Below are positions 1 to 6,753 of a stretch of DNA of 54,579 nucleotides, piece by piece; within the stretch, counting starts at the first letter, position 1, and each line of letters starts with the position of its first letter. The notes beneath the pieces are model-generated. The model was not told the DNA's origin, did no database searches, and was given only the letters and a program-made list of their open reading frames with translations. Both the position numbers and the translations under genes were made by a program. Source of the DNA: Actinomycetes bacterium (lineage in GTDB: Bacteria > Actinomycetota > Acidimicrobiia > Acidimicrobiales > Palsa-688); NCBI GenBank assembly GCA_021809105.1, contig JAKBAM010000016.1, positions 1-54,579 on the forward strand, written 5' to 3'.

Positions 1-127
1 GCCGGGCTGGCGGTCACAGCGCGTGGAGGGACATCCCGAAGTCAGGGACCCAATGAAACGCGAACCCGACCGGTCGCCGCATGAGCGCCCGGGAATCCCA
101 CGACTTCAGTCGTGGGAGGGACGTCAA
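1..127 (+). mobile_element. Right end of an IS200/IS605-type (TnpB) element, remnant
   Basis: A perfect 9-bp inverted repeat (CCCACGACT at 97-105, AGTCGTGGG at 108-116) is followed by AGGGACGTCAAA. This arrangement, a GC hairpin around a CTTCAG turn followed by GGAGG-like and TCAA sequence, is typical of the right end of IS605-family elements and of the 3' part of the TnpB guide (omega) RNA. The reading frame through the hairpin gives PGIPRLQSWEG, which resembles the C-terminal tails of actinobacterial TnpB proteins. The transposase body would lie left of the window. The family assignment rests on motif likeness only. Confidence 0.5.
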
Positions 128-231
128 ATCTTTGAGAAGGGTTCGCGTGGCGCGGAGATCTTCCCGATGATGGACCCAGGCTCGATGCAGCAGATCCAGG
201 CCGTACCGGGGCCGTTCGATCCGCCCGCTGA

Positions 232-531
232 GGTTCCACCAAGCTCCGTGGCACCGCAAAGTGCCTCACCGGAGTCATCCGACTGAGCGTCGTTTCAGCG
301 TCCAGTCTGGTCGCCTTCCTCCTGTTCGTCGCTCCCGGCATCGTCTACGAGCTTCGCCGGGAGCGACGCCTGCCCCAGTCAGACCGGACCGCGTTGCGGG
401 AGGCGTCCTCTATCGCGCTCGCGTCCGTGAGCTTCAGAGGCGGAGCACTACTACTCCTGCCCCGGCACGGGCGTTGTGGCCGTCGACCATGCCCGACGTT
501 CGAAGGGCGCCCGTTCCGCGCGACGATCGCG
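232..531 (+). pseudogene. N-terminal fragment resembling DUF6338 membrane-associated proteins
   Basis: The frame is open from 232 and encodes a hydrophobic stretch, FLLFVAPGIVYELRRERR, then a TALREASSIALASVSF segment. A membrane segment ending in PG, an RRER patch and FREA..ASV is the usual N-terminus of DUF6338 proteins. There is no ATG or GTG upstream in frame, and the recognisable similarity stops after about 60 residues, where family members continue for well over 100 more. I read this as a decayed fragment; the small gene starting at 534 overlaps its degenerate end. Confidence 0.4.
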
Positions 532-533
532 GC

Positions 534-707
534 ATGGCGCATTCACCGAACCGCCGTCAGAAGGGCTGCGGGCTCTGCAAGCCACACAAGCACAAGGACG
601 CATCTCAGGCTTACCGCCAGCCTTTGAGCGCCCTGCGGCTCGTCGGCAAGGTGCGGCGGGTCAGCCGTCACGACCTCGGCGACCAGCTAATTGAGGGGCG
701 CTCCTAG
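534..707 (+). CDS. Small basic CxxC protein (57 aa), hypothetical
   Basis: ATG at 534 opens a 57-residue, strongly basic protein with a CGLC..H.H cluster at residues 12-20 (GCGLCKPHKHK) and the C-terminal segment RRVSRHDLGDQ. Short actinobacterial proteins with a CxxCKPHK patch followed by a basic tail occur as unnamed small proteins; a zinc-binding or nucleic-acid-binding role is inferred from the Cys/His spacing only. It lies in a block of decayed mobile DNA but is itself uninterrupted. No clear Shine-Dalgarno sequence precedes the ATG. The gene may be real because codon choice and motif are coherent, but the function is unknown. Confidence 0.5.
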   Translation: MAHSPNRRQKGCGLCKPHKHKDASQAYRQPLSALRLVGKVRRVSRHDLGDQLIEGRS

Positions 708-784
708 TTGGCTGGTTGAACGGTCACCAGCCCGTCGGCGTTGACCCAGAGGGCACCGAGATGGAAACTCGTCGGTAGGGTGAA

Positions 785-811
785 CCAGGGTGACCGCAAC
801 GGTCACCCTGG
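785..811 (+). promoter_or_regulatory. 11-bp perfect inverted repeat in the leader of a small membrane protein
   Basis: CCAGGGTGACC (785-795), loop GCAAC, then GGTCACCCTGG (801-811). It ends 3 nt before the GGAGAA ribosome-binding site of the gene at 823. It could be an operator or an RNA hairpin controlling translation. No T-run follows, so a terminator is unlikely. Confidence 0.5.
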
Positions 812-822
812 CATGGAGAACA

Positions 823-948
823 ATGCAGGATCCCGACGACGAACAGCGCCAAGCCGTCGAGCGCCAGGGCAACATCGTGTTCTGGATCACCGTCACCGTA
901 GGAGTGCTCATCGCCGTCGTCTGCGTGGTCATCCTTCTCGTGGTCTAG
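823..948 (+). CDS. 41-residue single-pass membrane protein, hypothetical
   Basis: ATG at 823, preceded by GGAGAA at 815-820, encodes 41 residues. The first 18 are charged (MQDPDDEQRQAVERQGN) and residues 19-41 form one hydrophobic helix (ending VVILLVV) that runs to the stop codon. The layout is that of a small tail-anchored or single-pass inner-membrane peptide with a cytoplasmic acidic head. It is alone in this strand context, with a strong inverted repeat in its leader, so regulation at the RNA or operator level is likely. Candidate roles include a type I toxin-like peptide or a regulator of a membrane partner; nothing in the sequence decides between them. Confidence 0.45.
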   Translation: MQDPDDEQRQAVERQGNIVFWITVTVGVLIAVVCVVILLVV

Positions 949-1399
949 AGGTTCATGCCCGCGCTATCTGATGGAGGTTCGTTTCGCCTCCACCCACCGG
1001 TTGTACCGGTTCAGCTTGGGGCGCCGCCCGGCGTGATCGGCTCGATGTTCCACCAAGGGGCGGCCAACGGGAAGGCCGCCTCGCAGCTTCAGTCGTTGGG
1101 ATCAGTGCGCCGGTCCTCCATCTTGCAACGATACGGACCTAGAGGCTTCGGACGCCATGTGCGCCACAGATCGACTGCAGGGCGCACCGACTTCTGCTGG
1201 TTGCAGGACGCATTCGCGCAGCAGCCGACGTGGTCGCCGGCGAGGCATTCGCGCAGCGCCACCCAGCTGGTCCCCTCGACAGGCAGTTCTGACAGCCATC
1301 TGGAGTGCGGCCGCGAGGAGGACCGCCCGCCGGGGCGTCTCAGGTCTCAACCTGATGCAATGTGAACAAGTTGATTAGGGTTGACCAACGTCTCGAGGT
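949..1399. other. Stretch without a supportable gene
   Basis: I see no complete gene. On the minus strand one short frame ending at 964 reads GRRPKLNRYNRWVEAK, which looks like a natural protein C-terminus, but the frame cannot be followed convincingly upstream. The stretch is probably debris of the mobile elements on either side. Confidence 0.5.
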
Positions 1400-1955
1400 G
1401 CCTGTGATGAGCCTGGCCGAACTTGAGGTGCAGGCCTGCCCCGAGGCGGTCCGGCTGGCCGCCCGGGTCCTGCAGGCAGACATTGCAGTTGATCGGGTCC
1501 TGGGGCCAGTCCGGGGCTGCCCGGAGCGGGGCTCGACCTCGCGAACCGGGCCGGCAGGTTTGAGCGCCTCGGTCTGGCCGAGGGCCTTGGCTCGCTCGAT
1601 GGCGGCCTGCGCCCGCCGGCACTGGACCGCCTGCTCGGTGCTCGCGGCGTCCGCCTGCTGGCCGAGGGGGCGGCTGCCGGTAACGTGTGCCGTGAAGCCG
1701 GGCGACGGTCATGGAACCATCCTTGTGCGTGGCTGTGACCGTCCACTGGTCCCCGTTGCGAACCCCTGTCTCGCGGTGGTCAGACGCCGGTCGTTCTGGC
1801 GGGTGGTCACCCGGTCCCCGACCCCAGCGGTCGCCTTCGCTGATCCGGCCGTGCGCCTCGTAGGCGTCGATGGCATCGGTGGAGCCGGCCCGCAACTCGA
1901 CGCTCGCCGTCTCCTCCCATCCGTGGTGGAAGGCGACGGTGCCTCCAGCCCCCAA
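1400..1955 (-). pseudogene. Remnant of a MobF/TrwC-type conjugative relaxase, C-terminal helicase part
   Basis: Reading leftward from about 1950, fragments in three frames align in order with the C-terminal half of actinobacterial MobF relaxase-helicases: GTVAFHHGWEETASVELRAG and AIDAYEAHGRI, then (frameshift) GVGDRVTTRQNDRRL, then (frameshift) NGDQWTVTATHKDGSMTV, then after an internal deletion a tail with AIERAKALGQTEAL and KPAGPVREVEPRSG. The N-terminal relaxase with its tyrosines and the helicase motifs are missing. This indicates that conjugative DNA once entered here; the copy is dead. Confidence 0.55.
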
Positions 1956-1965
1956 AACCCCTCAC

Positions 1966-2161
1966 TCTGGACGAGGTGGTCCAAACGCTCTCGACGCTGC
2001 GCAACCTGTCCGCCTGCTCGAAGTCATCGAGCAGGCGGACCGCGCAGCGCTCTACCAGGCCCTCGGGCTGACCGTCCTCTACCGGCGAGTTGGCACCTGT
2101 GAGTCGGTCAAACTCCGGTTCACCTTCAGCGCCGTGGACCTGGAACGTGTCGGAGGGGGGA
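1966..2161 (+). pseudogene. C-terminal fragment of a serine integrase ending in att copy A
   Basis: Two frames joined near 2015 give LDEVVQTLSTLRNLS and RLLEVIEQADRAALYQALGL followed by TVLYRRVGTCESVKLRF and DLERVGGGI. This is the coiled-coil and C-terminal end of a large serine recombinase. The last residues (VGGG) are encoded by the tRNA-Leu-derived sequence at 2147-2161, just as the intact integrase at 12728-14155 ends in VGGGT inside its own copy. The catalytic domain is gone. It marks an older integration at the same tRNA. Confidence 0.6.
2147..2161. repeat. att copy A: tRNA-Leu 3'-end duplicate
   Basis: GTGTCGGAGGGGGGA matches 15 bases of the 3' part of the tRNA-Leu gene at 14138-14152 if the first G of GTGTCGG is aligned there. 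It is preceded by the end of a decayed serine integrase, in the same arrangement as at the intact tRNA. I interpret it as a left attachment site of an earlier insertion. Confidence 0.6.
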
Positions 2162-2240
2162 TCCGTACTCGACGCCCACGCTGGTCCTACGGGCGGAGCT
2201 GGCGCTGGCGCTGGCGCGATGAGCAACGGGTCGAAGGGCG

Positions 2241-2339
2241 CTATGCCCGGTGCCCGAGCCAGCGGACCGTCACCCCGAGCTCACCGGCCACCCGGAACTC
2301 CGGGTCGCCGGTGAGCACCAGGTTTGGAACGCGGCGCGA
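2241..2339 (-). pseudogene. C-terminal stub of a VapC-like PIN toxin
   Basis: Directly after the vapB stop codon the minus strand reads NLVLTGDPEFRVAGELGV then VRWLGHRA and a TAG at 2241-2243. TGDPEFR...VRWL is the conserved end of PIN-domain toxins (the Asp of TGD is one of the acidic residues). The first about 100 residues, including the N-terminal DxS/D motif, are deleted, so no active RNase can be made. This leaves the upstream vapB without its toxin. Confidence 0.6.
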
Positions 2340-2543
2340 TCAGCCATCCTCGTGCGTGCGGTCCCGGGCGCGCTCCTCCACCAGCATGGCCGTCAGCTCT
2401 TCCCCCTTGTAGCGACCGCGAAGCGGTTCGACCGAGAGGAGGGGCTTGGGGATCAGGTCGCCGTCGCGCTCCAGCCACAGGACCTTCGTGCCCGGCGGGA
2501 ACCCGTACCGGTCGCGCAAGGACTCGGAGATCGTGAGTCTCAA
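2340..2543 (-). CDS. VapB-like AbrB-fold antitoxin, orphan
   Basis: A TTG at 2543 overlaps the mazF stop codon (TTGA), and the frame gives a 67-residue protein. MRLTISESLRDRYGFPPGTK is a SpoVT-AbrB swapped-hairpin DNA-binding segment, and the C-terminal LRGRYKGEELTAMLVEERAR is the usual toxin-binding tail of VapB antitoxins paired with PIN toxins. The gene is joined by overlap to mazF, but its own partner is only the stub at 2241-2339. It may still repress the operon or counteract VapC toxins elsewhere. The TTG start is inferred from family N-termini; translation is probably coupled to mazF termination. Confidence 0.65.
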   Translation of the reverse strand: MRLTISESLRDRYGFPPGTKVLWLERDGDLIPKPLLSVEPLRGRYKGEELTAMLVEERARDRTHEDG

Positions 2544-2878
2544 AAGTCCAGCAGGAACCTGAGTGCCCGGGTGATCGCGAAGAGCGCTTCGTCGTTCGCA
2601 GCACCGAGACGAGCGACGAGCCGGTTCTCTGACACCGACTTCACGTCCTCGCACTTCGCATAGCTGACCTCGTCGAGCCCGCACTCCTTCGGATCGAGCT
2701 CGACATGGGAGGGGAGCTCGCGGCGCCTCGTCGTGCAGGGCACGACGATCGCCACGCCGGCCCGACTGTCGTTCAGCGGGTCGGCGGACACCACGACCGC
2801 AGGCCGACGCCCCGCCTGCTCGCGACCGGCGGGTTCGCCGAAGTCCACGAGCCAGATGTCGCCCCGACGGGCCGTCAC
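2540..2878 (-). CDS. mazF: MazF/PemK-family endoribonuclease toxin
   Basis: The 112-residue protein begins MTARRGDIWLVDFGEPAGRE, the typical MazF/PemK start (RRGDIWLVDF), followed by RRPAVVVSAD, VAIVVPCTT and the conserved LDEVSYAKCEDVKSVS strand-turn. MazF enzymes cleave single-stranded RNA at short sequences and arrest translation. The length is normal for the family and the frame is intact. It overlaps the upstream ribbon-helix-helix antitoxin by 4 nt (ATGA) and its stop overlaps the start of a VapB-like antitoxin, making an unusual three-gene unit. The DNA sequence does not predict the cleavage motif. Confidence 0.9.
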   Translation of the reverse strand: MTARRGDIWLVDFGEPAGREQAGRRPAVVVSADPLNDSRAGVAIVVPCTTRRRELPSHVELDPKECGLDEVSYAKCEDVKSVSENRLVARLGAANDEALFAITRALRFLLDF

Positions 2879-3114
2879 GCCGAATGGTCGGACAGCGAGC
2901 TGCTTTCCTCTGCCCGCTCAGCCTCGATCTCCTCCCACGAATTGCCATCGTGACGGAGCTCCGCGTAGCGAGCTGCGAAACGATCGAAGAAGACCCGGCG
3001 CTCGAGCGCATCCGCCGCCTCGTCGAGCAGCTCCGTCATCGGTCTGCCCGTCGCCTTGGCCAGCTCCGCGAAGCGGCTCCGCGTCTCCTCGCTGACTCGG
3101 ATCGTGGTGCTCAC
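2875..3114 (-). CDS. mazE: MazE-type ribbon-helix-helix antitoxin
   Basis: GTG at 3114 begins a 79-residue protein. VSTTIRVSEETRSRFAELAK is the ribbon and first helix of an RHH fold, and the second half (FAARYAELRHDGNSWEEIEA) is acidic and suited to binding the toxin. It is the first gene of the unit and overlaps mazF by 4 nt, the usual antitoxin-toxin order. A TAGACT box lies 7 nt upstream of the GTG, so the mRNA is probably leaderless; that box sits in an inverted repeat, which fits autorepression by the antitoxin or the complex. Confidence 0.8.
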   Translation of the reverse strand: MSTTIRVSEETRSRFAELAKATGRPMTELLDEAADALERRVFFDRFAARYAELRHDGNSWEEIEAERAEESSSLSDHSA

Positions 3115-3121
3115 ATCCAGC

Positions 3122-3152
3122 AGTCTACTGGCAGGTAGACTCTTTCGTCTAC
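3122..3152 (-). promoter_or_regulatory. Promoter and operator of the mazEF unit
   Basis: AGTCTAC (3122-3128), six bases, then GTAGACT (3135-3141) form a perfect inverted repeat; a third half-site GTCTAC is at 3147-3152. On the minus strand the leftmost half-site supplies TAGACT, a -10-like box placed 7 nt before the GTG start at 3114. An RHH antitoxin bound here would cover the promoter. Confidence 0.55.
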
Positions 3153-3192
3153 TACCTCCAGTCGAGGATTCGCCTACGACCACCACGGGCCC

Positions 3193-3777
3193 ATGACCAC
3201 CTACTTCACCGCCGACCAGCACTTCGGTCACCAGAACATGATCGGGTACTGCGGCCGGCCGTTCCACAGCGTCGGCGAGATGAACGCCGTGCTCGCCGCC
3301 AACTGGAACGCCGTCGTCGGCCCGCACGACACCGTCCATGTCCTCGGCGACGTCGCCATGGGTCGGCGGGAGGAGTGCATGCCGCTCATCGGCCAGCTGG
3401 CCGGGCACAAGATCCTCTACCCGGGGAACCACGACCGCTGCTGGTACGGCCACGGAGAGCGAGCACTTCGCCTGGAGCAGGAGTACCTCGACGCAGGGTT
3501 CGACGAGATCCGCCAGGGTCCACTCACGATGACCGTCGGTTACCGGGAGGTCCTCGTTTGCCACCTCCCGTACCAAGGCGACAGCGGCGAAACCGAGCGC
3601 TACGCCAAGTTCAGGCCGGCCGACGAGGGAATGTGGCTGCTCCACGGGCACGTCCACGAAAGGTGGCGCCAGCAGGGACGCATGGTCAACGTCGGCGTCG
3701 ATGTCTGGGACTTCACACCGGTCCCCGAGGAAGTGATCGCCCGGCTGATGGACGGGACGCTTCTTGCGAGCGCCTGA
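3193..3777 (+). CDS. Calcineurin-like metallophosphoesterase
   Basis: The 194-residue protein carries the metal-binding motifs of the calcineurin-like superfamily in order: FTADQHFGH (residues 5-13), VLGDVAMG, YPGNHDRC, VCHLPY and LLHGHVHE. The family hydrolyses phosphomono- or diesters in a dinuclear metal site; small single-domain members like this one are frequent in phages and mobile elements and their substrates are mostly unknown. No signal peptide or membrane segment is visible, so it is cytoplasmic. It diverges from mazE, and a gene on the other strand ends 22 nt after it. It is intact and ATG-started. Confidence 0.85.
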   Translation: MTTYFTADQHFGHQNMIGYCGRPFHSVGEMNAVLAANWNAVVGPHDTVHVLGDVAMGRREECMPLIGQLAGHKILYPGNHDRCWYGHGERALRLEQEYLDAGFDEIRQGPLTMTVGYREVLVCHLPYQGDSGETERYAKFRPADEGMWLLHGHVHERWRQQGRMVNVGVDVWDFTPVPEEVIARLMDGTLLASA

Positions 3778-3799
3778 TCGGCCGTGCCTCGTGGCGACG

Positions 3800-4957
3800 T
3801 CATCTCTGGGCACTGCCGCTCGTCGACCCCCGGACGACCCTGAACGAGAGGCGGTCGCCACCGGCGTCGACGATGACCATGCCGGTGAGCGACGCGCAGC
3901 GCTCCCGGAGGAGCTTTTGGTGCCGGCCCGGCCGATCTGCCGCTTGGAACACCTCGACGGCCAGGTCATACCGCTTGGAGCGCAGCGCGGAGGTGGCCAG
4001 GGCCTCCAGCTCCCGCCCGTGGTCGGTCCCGAGACGTGAGGCCACCTCCACGTAGCGGGTGAAGCGCCGGCCGGCCACGGCCAGCCACGCCAGCTGCTCA
4101 AGGGCCTGGTCGGCCGGGTAGTCGAGGTGGAAGGCACGGCACTCAGCCTCGAGCGCCAGCAGGAACCCCCCGACGAGCTCGGCCCGCCCGGCAGGAACAT
4201 GGCTCCACGGCAGGGTCTCCTCTTTGAACTCGAGGGCGTAGTCTTCGAAGACGACCAGATCACACAGGTCTGCCCAGTACGCCTCGGGCGCCATCCCGGC
4301 CGCCTGCCAGTCGATGCCGAGGTACGTGTGCCATGCCTCGCGCCGCATGTCCCCGACGTTGCCGAACGAGTCGTCAGCCCGGTCGGCGAGCTCCAGGCCG
4401 GCCGTGTGGAACGCGCGGTAGAGGGCGAGGCGCTCGGCGACCGCCAGTCCCGGTTTGTCGAGCGACGCGAGCCGCTCCTCGACCCGCCGGACGGCCGAGA
4501 AGCTCCGGCGTTCCGAGATGGCGTCCTTCACCTCGACGTTGCGACGGAAGGAACGGTAGTAACGCTCCGGGTTCACGGGGAAGGCGTCCCAGTGCCCCGT
4601 GCGCGACCGTCGTTCCAGCCGGACCCGCGGCGTCTCGATCATTGCCGGGGTCTTGGCTCGGCCTTCGAGGTAGCGCTCCGCCAGCTTCTTGCGGGTCTTG
4701 GCGAGAAGACCTCGCTCCGAGAGGACCTCGGGCGTAGCCAGGTCACCCGGGACCAGGCCGGCATCGTCGAGCCTGACCCGGAGGTCGGCCAGGTGGCTGA
4801 GCTTCGACTCGGTGCTCTCTCGGCTCCCGGTCTGGTCCGCCAGCTCGCCGACCAGTCGCTCCTCCAGCTGGTCGAGCCTGCCATCGTGGTCGGCCACGGC
4901 CACCGCCAGCGGCCCTCGGGGCCCCAGCCGGGTCGCAGCGGAGGCAGGTCGGCACAC
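3800..4957 (-). CDS. Unrecognised protein, 385 aa
   Basis: I do not recognise this protein. It is a long uninterrupted frame with ordinary coding character. The N-terminal 45 residues are low-confidence and the true start may be the GTG giving VAVADHDGRLDQLEERL. Visible features are a charged helical segment (residues 25-115), a TRKKLAERYLEGR patch, an aromatic-rich middle (ERYYRSFRRNVEVKDA, AWHTYLGIDWQAAG) and a C-terminal helical region (residues 270-360) with repeats of the LALEAEC..LAWLAVAGRR type, suggesting an alpha-helical array. It is convergent with the phosphoesterase gene and 21 nt downstream of the Fic gene, so the two may be cotranscribed. No catalytic motif is apparent. Confidence 0.55.
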   Translation of the reverse strand: MCRPASAATRLGPRGPLAVAVADHDGRLDQLEERLVGELADQTGSRESTESKLSHLADLRVRLDDAGLVPGDLATPEVLSERGLLAKTRKKLAERYLEGRAKTPAMIETPRVRLERRSRTGHWDAFPVNPERYYRSFRRNVEVKDAISERRSFSAVRRVEERLASLDKPGLAVAERLALYRAFHTAGLELADRADDSFGNVGDMRREAWHTYLGIDWQAAGMAPEAYWADLCDLVVFEDYALEFKEETLPWSHVPAGRAELVGGFLLALEAECRAFHLDYPADQALEQLAWLAVAGRRFTRYVEVASRLGTDHGRELEALATSALRSKRYDLAVEVFQAADRPGRHQKLLRERCASLTGMVIVDAGGDRLSFRVVRGSTSGSAQR

Positions 4958-4978
4958 GTGGGATCCTTCGGGTGCTGA

Positions 4979-5686
4979 TCATCCACGGCGGCCTGACCGG
5001 CGGGCGAAATCGTCAAGGGCGGCGAGAACCTCACGGGCCGACCATTTCCGGTCCCGGTAATTGCCCGACACCTTTGTCAGGATCGCGGCGTCGACCAGCG
5101 TGTCGATTGCCCGGTTGGCGGTCATGGCGGGAACTTCGAGTTCACGCTGGACGAGCCCGGAGTCGATGACGGGTTGGCGTAAGAGCAAATCCGCCACGGC
5201 CCAAGCCGTGGCCCCCCTACGGGCTCCTACCTGGTCATCCCATCCAGCGCGGATTCCACGAAGGTCAGACACGAGCCGCCTTCCGTTACCGATGGCCGCG
5301 AACGACGCGTCCGCCAGACGATGAACGATCGTTGCCGGGTCGCCGTTCCGGTAGGTCCCGAGGGCGTCGAAGTACGCGGCCGTGTCCACCAACAGACCCG
5401 CCGAGACCGGGACCGGGACCGTGACCGTGACCTGGTGCGTCAGGCCGTGGTGCTTCAACAGGGCGTGGATCAGGGCGCGACCTACACGGCCGTTTCCATC
5501 CGGGAAGGGGTGAATGGTCTCGAACTGGGCGTGAGCCACCGCGGCCTGGGTGAGTGGGGGCAGGTCGTCCCGTGGGTCCTGAGCGGTCACGGCAACCCCC
5601 CCAAATCGGGCTACAAGCCTCCGCCGGTGGGCATGACCACGACACTCGACATCCGGACCTGGCGAGGCGGGAAACCCCCGTGGCAT
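4979..5686 (-). CDS. Fic-domain AMPylase-like protein, probably 5'-truncated
   Basis: [20 protein letters not shown] is a complete Fic active-site motif (HxFx(D/E)GNGRxxR), and the helix before it matches the family. The C-terminal part (residues 150-225: [35 protein letters not shown]) is the winged-helix segment found in the large Fic protein family, which runs about 370 residues. Here only 235 residues remain, and residues 1-45 do not resemble the normal N-terminal half, including the region where the inhibitory helix would be. Fic enzymes transfer AMP or other nucleotide moieties to hydroxyl side chains. The active site is intact, but the shortened N-terminus makes normal function doubtful. 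Confidence 0.7.
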   Translation of the reverse strand: MPRGFPASPGPDVECRGHAHRRRLVARFGGVAVTAQDPRDDLPPLTQAAVAHAQFETIHPFPDGNGRVGRALIHALLKHHGLTHQVTVTVPVPVSAGLLVDTAAYFDALGTYRNGDPATIVHRLADASFAAIGNGRRLVSDLRGIRAGWDDQVGARRGATAWAVADLLLRQPVIDSGLVQRELEVPAMTANRAIDTLVDAAILTKVSGNYRDRKWSAREVLAALDDFARRSGRRG

Positions 5687-6036
5687 GACCGGGTGTACCT
5701 ATGGCGGGGCGGTGGGCTCACGGTCCGGCACGTCGCCGAGCGGCCTCGGTCACCGACTGGCCCGGATCGACCGCCTCGCCGGCGTGGAGGCCGACCGTTG
5801 GCGGGTCCAGTTCGAGCTCTGGTGGGCGGATCCGAAGGCGCAGCGGCCCTAGATCACTGATCTTCAACCCCCTCGGACGTCGGCAAGACGACGCCGTATT
5901 CGGCGGTGCGGCGACACCCTCCCCGCCGGCCGCGATCCGCGGCCGGCGCGACGACCGGAAGGCCCCAGCATTGGGCGCCCCTGCCCCGACGCCGCCGTTA
6001 CGGCCCATCGTTGCCCTGATAGTCGAACACTTGTTC
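5687..6036. other. Non-coding or decayed stretch before att copy B
   Basis: No intact gene. On the plus strand one frame reads HRLARIDRLAGVEADRW and then FELWWADPKAQRP before a stop at about 5852, resembling the end of a real but unidentified protein. The rest, up to the att copy, has no coding signal that I can support. The normal 5' half of the fic gene should lie at its left edge but is not recognisable. Confidence 0.4.
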
Positions 6037-6056
6037 GGTATCGGAGGGGGGACTTG
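6037..6056. repeat. att copy B: tRNA-Leu 3'-end duplicate
   Basis: GGTATCGGAGGGGGGACTTG differs by one base (A for G at 6040) from the tRNA-Leu 3' region at 14135-14154. It has the same orientation as copies A, C and D. It probably marks a border between two integrated elements. Confidence 0.65.
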
Positions 6057-6134
6057 TCCACCTGCGACACGCGAGGTCGTGTTCGATTTGGCGGCGTAGG
6101 GTCCCGGGAGCAGAGTGGTGTCGTAGGCCGTCGT

Positions 6135-6147
6135 TAGAGTCGCCGGC
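6135..6147 (+). promoter_or_regulatory. -10 box of a leaderless promoter (zeta-like gene)
   Basis: TAGAGT at 6135-6140 fits TANNNT and lies 7 nt before the GTG at 6148, so transcription would start at the start codon. No convincing -35 hexamer is visible. Confidence 0.45.
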
Positions 6148-6753
6148 GTGCCACAGCCCGAGGCGTTGATACTGGCCGGTCCGAACGGTGCCGGTAAGAC
6201 GACGGCGAGTTCCGCGATCGTGCCGGCTGGTAGGCGTTTCCTCAACGCTGATCTCATCGCCGAGGGTATGGTCGCCGAAGGTCATCCTCAGTCGGGGCTG
6301 GACGTGGCCGCTGGTCGTGTACTTCTGGGGCAGCTCGGGGACGTTGTCAGGGCCGGGGAGTCTTTCTGTGTGGAAACGAACCTGGCTGACCATGGTTACG
6401 CGAGGCGGATCGCTGCATGGCATGAGCATGGCTACACCGTCCGTCTTGTCTTCGCTGCGCTGGAAAGCCCTGAGCTGGCTGTACATCGTGTCGCTACCCG
6501 CGTGGCGTCGGGGGGTCACGATGTCGCAGAAGCAGTGATCCGTCGACGATGGTCGGCCGGTTTGCGGGCTCTGTTCGATCTCTACATGCCGATTGTCGAC
6601 CAGTGGGAACTTTTCGACAGCAGCGAGGGAGAGGTAGCCGGAGTGGCGGCCGGTAGCCGGGAAGTTCTTCAGGTTCTGGACCGCTTGCGGTGGGAGAAGA
6701 TTCTCAGGATTGCCGCTGGAGCAGGCGCTGAAGCCCCTCGTCGTCTGCTGTGA
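6148..6753 (+). CDS. Zeta-toxin-like P-loop kinase
   Basis: GTG at 6148 gives 201 residues. AGPNGAGKTT (residues 10-19) is a Walker A loop, followed by NADLIAEG and FCVETNLADHGYARRI, the pattern of the zeta-toxin/UDP-N-acetylglucosamine kinase family (in which the NAD and ET segments shape substrate binding). VASGGHDVAEAVIRRRW is the lid-like arginine segment of this chromosomal subfamily. Zeta toxins phosphorylate the 3'-OH of UDP-GlcNAc and block cell-wall synthesis; members of this shorter subfamily may use other substrates. Its 3' end overlaps the convergent antitoxin candidate by 50 nt. The gene looks intact and probably has a leaderless mRNA. Confidence 0.8.
   Translation: MPQPEALILAGPNGAGKTTASSAIVPAGRRFLNADLIAEGMVAEGHPQSGLDVAAGRVLLGQLGDVVRAGESFCVETNLADHGYARRIAAWHEHGYTVRLVFAALESPELAVHRVATRVASGGHDVAEAVIRRRWSAGLRALFDLYMPIVDQWELFDSSEGEVAGVAAGSREVLQVLDRLRWEKILRIAAGAGAEAPRRLL

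Noticed and set aside
785..811. Rho-independent terminator
   Set aside because: The stem has no following T-run and is directly before a ribosome-binding site, so a regulatory role is more likely.
2875..4263. A 462-codon minus-strand frame across mazE and the phosphoesterase
   Set aside because: Only the last 79 codons are protein-like (the MazE antitoxin). The rest is antisense to the metallophosphoesterase and has no family likeness.
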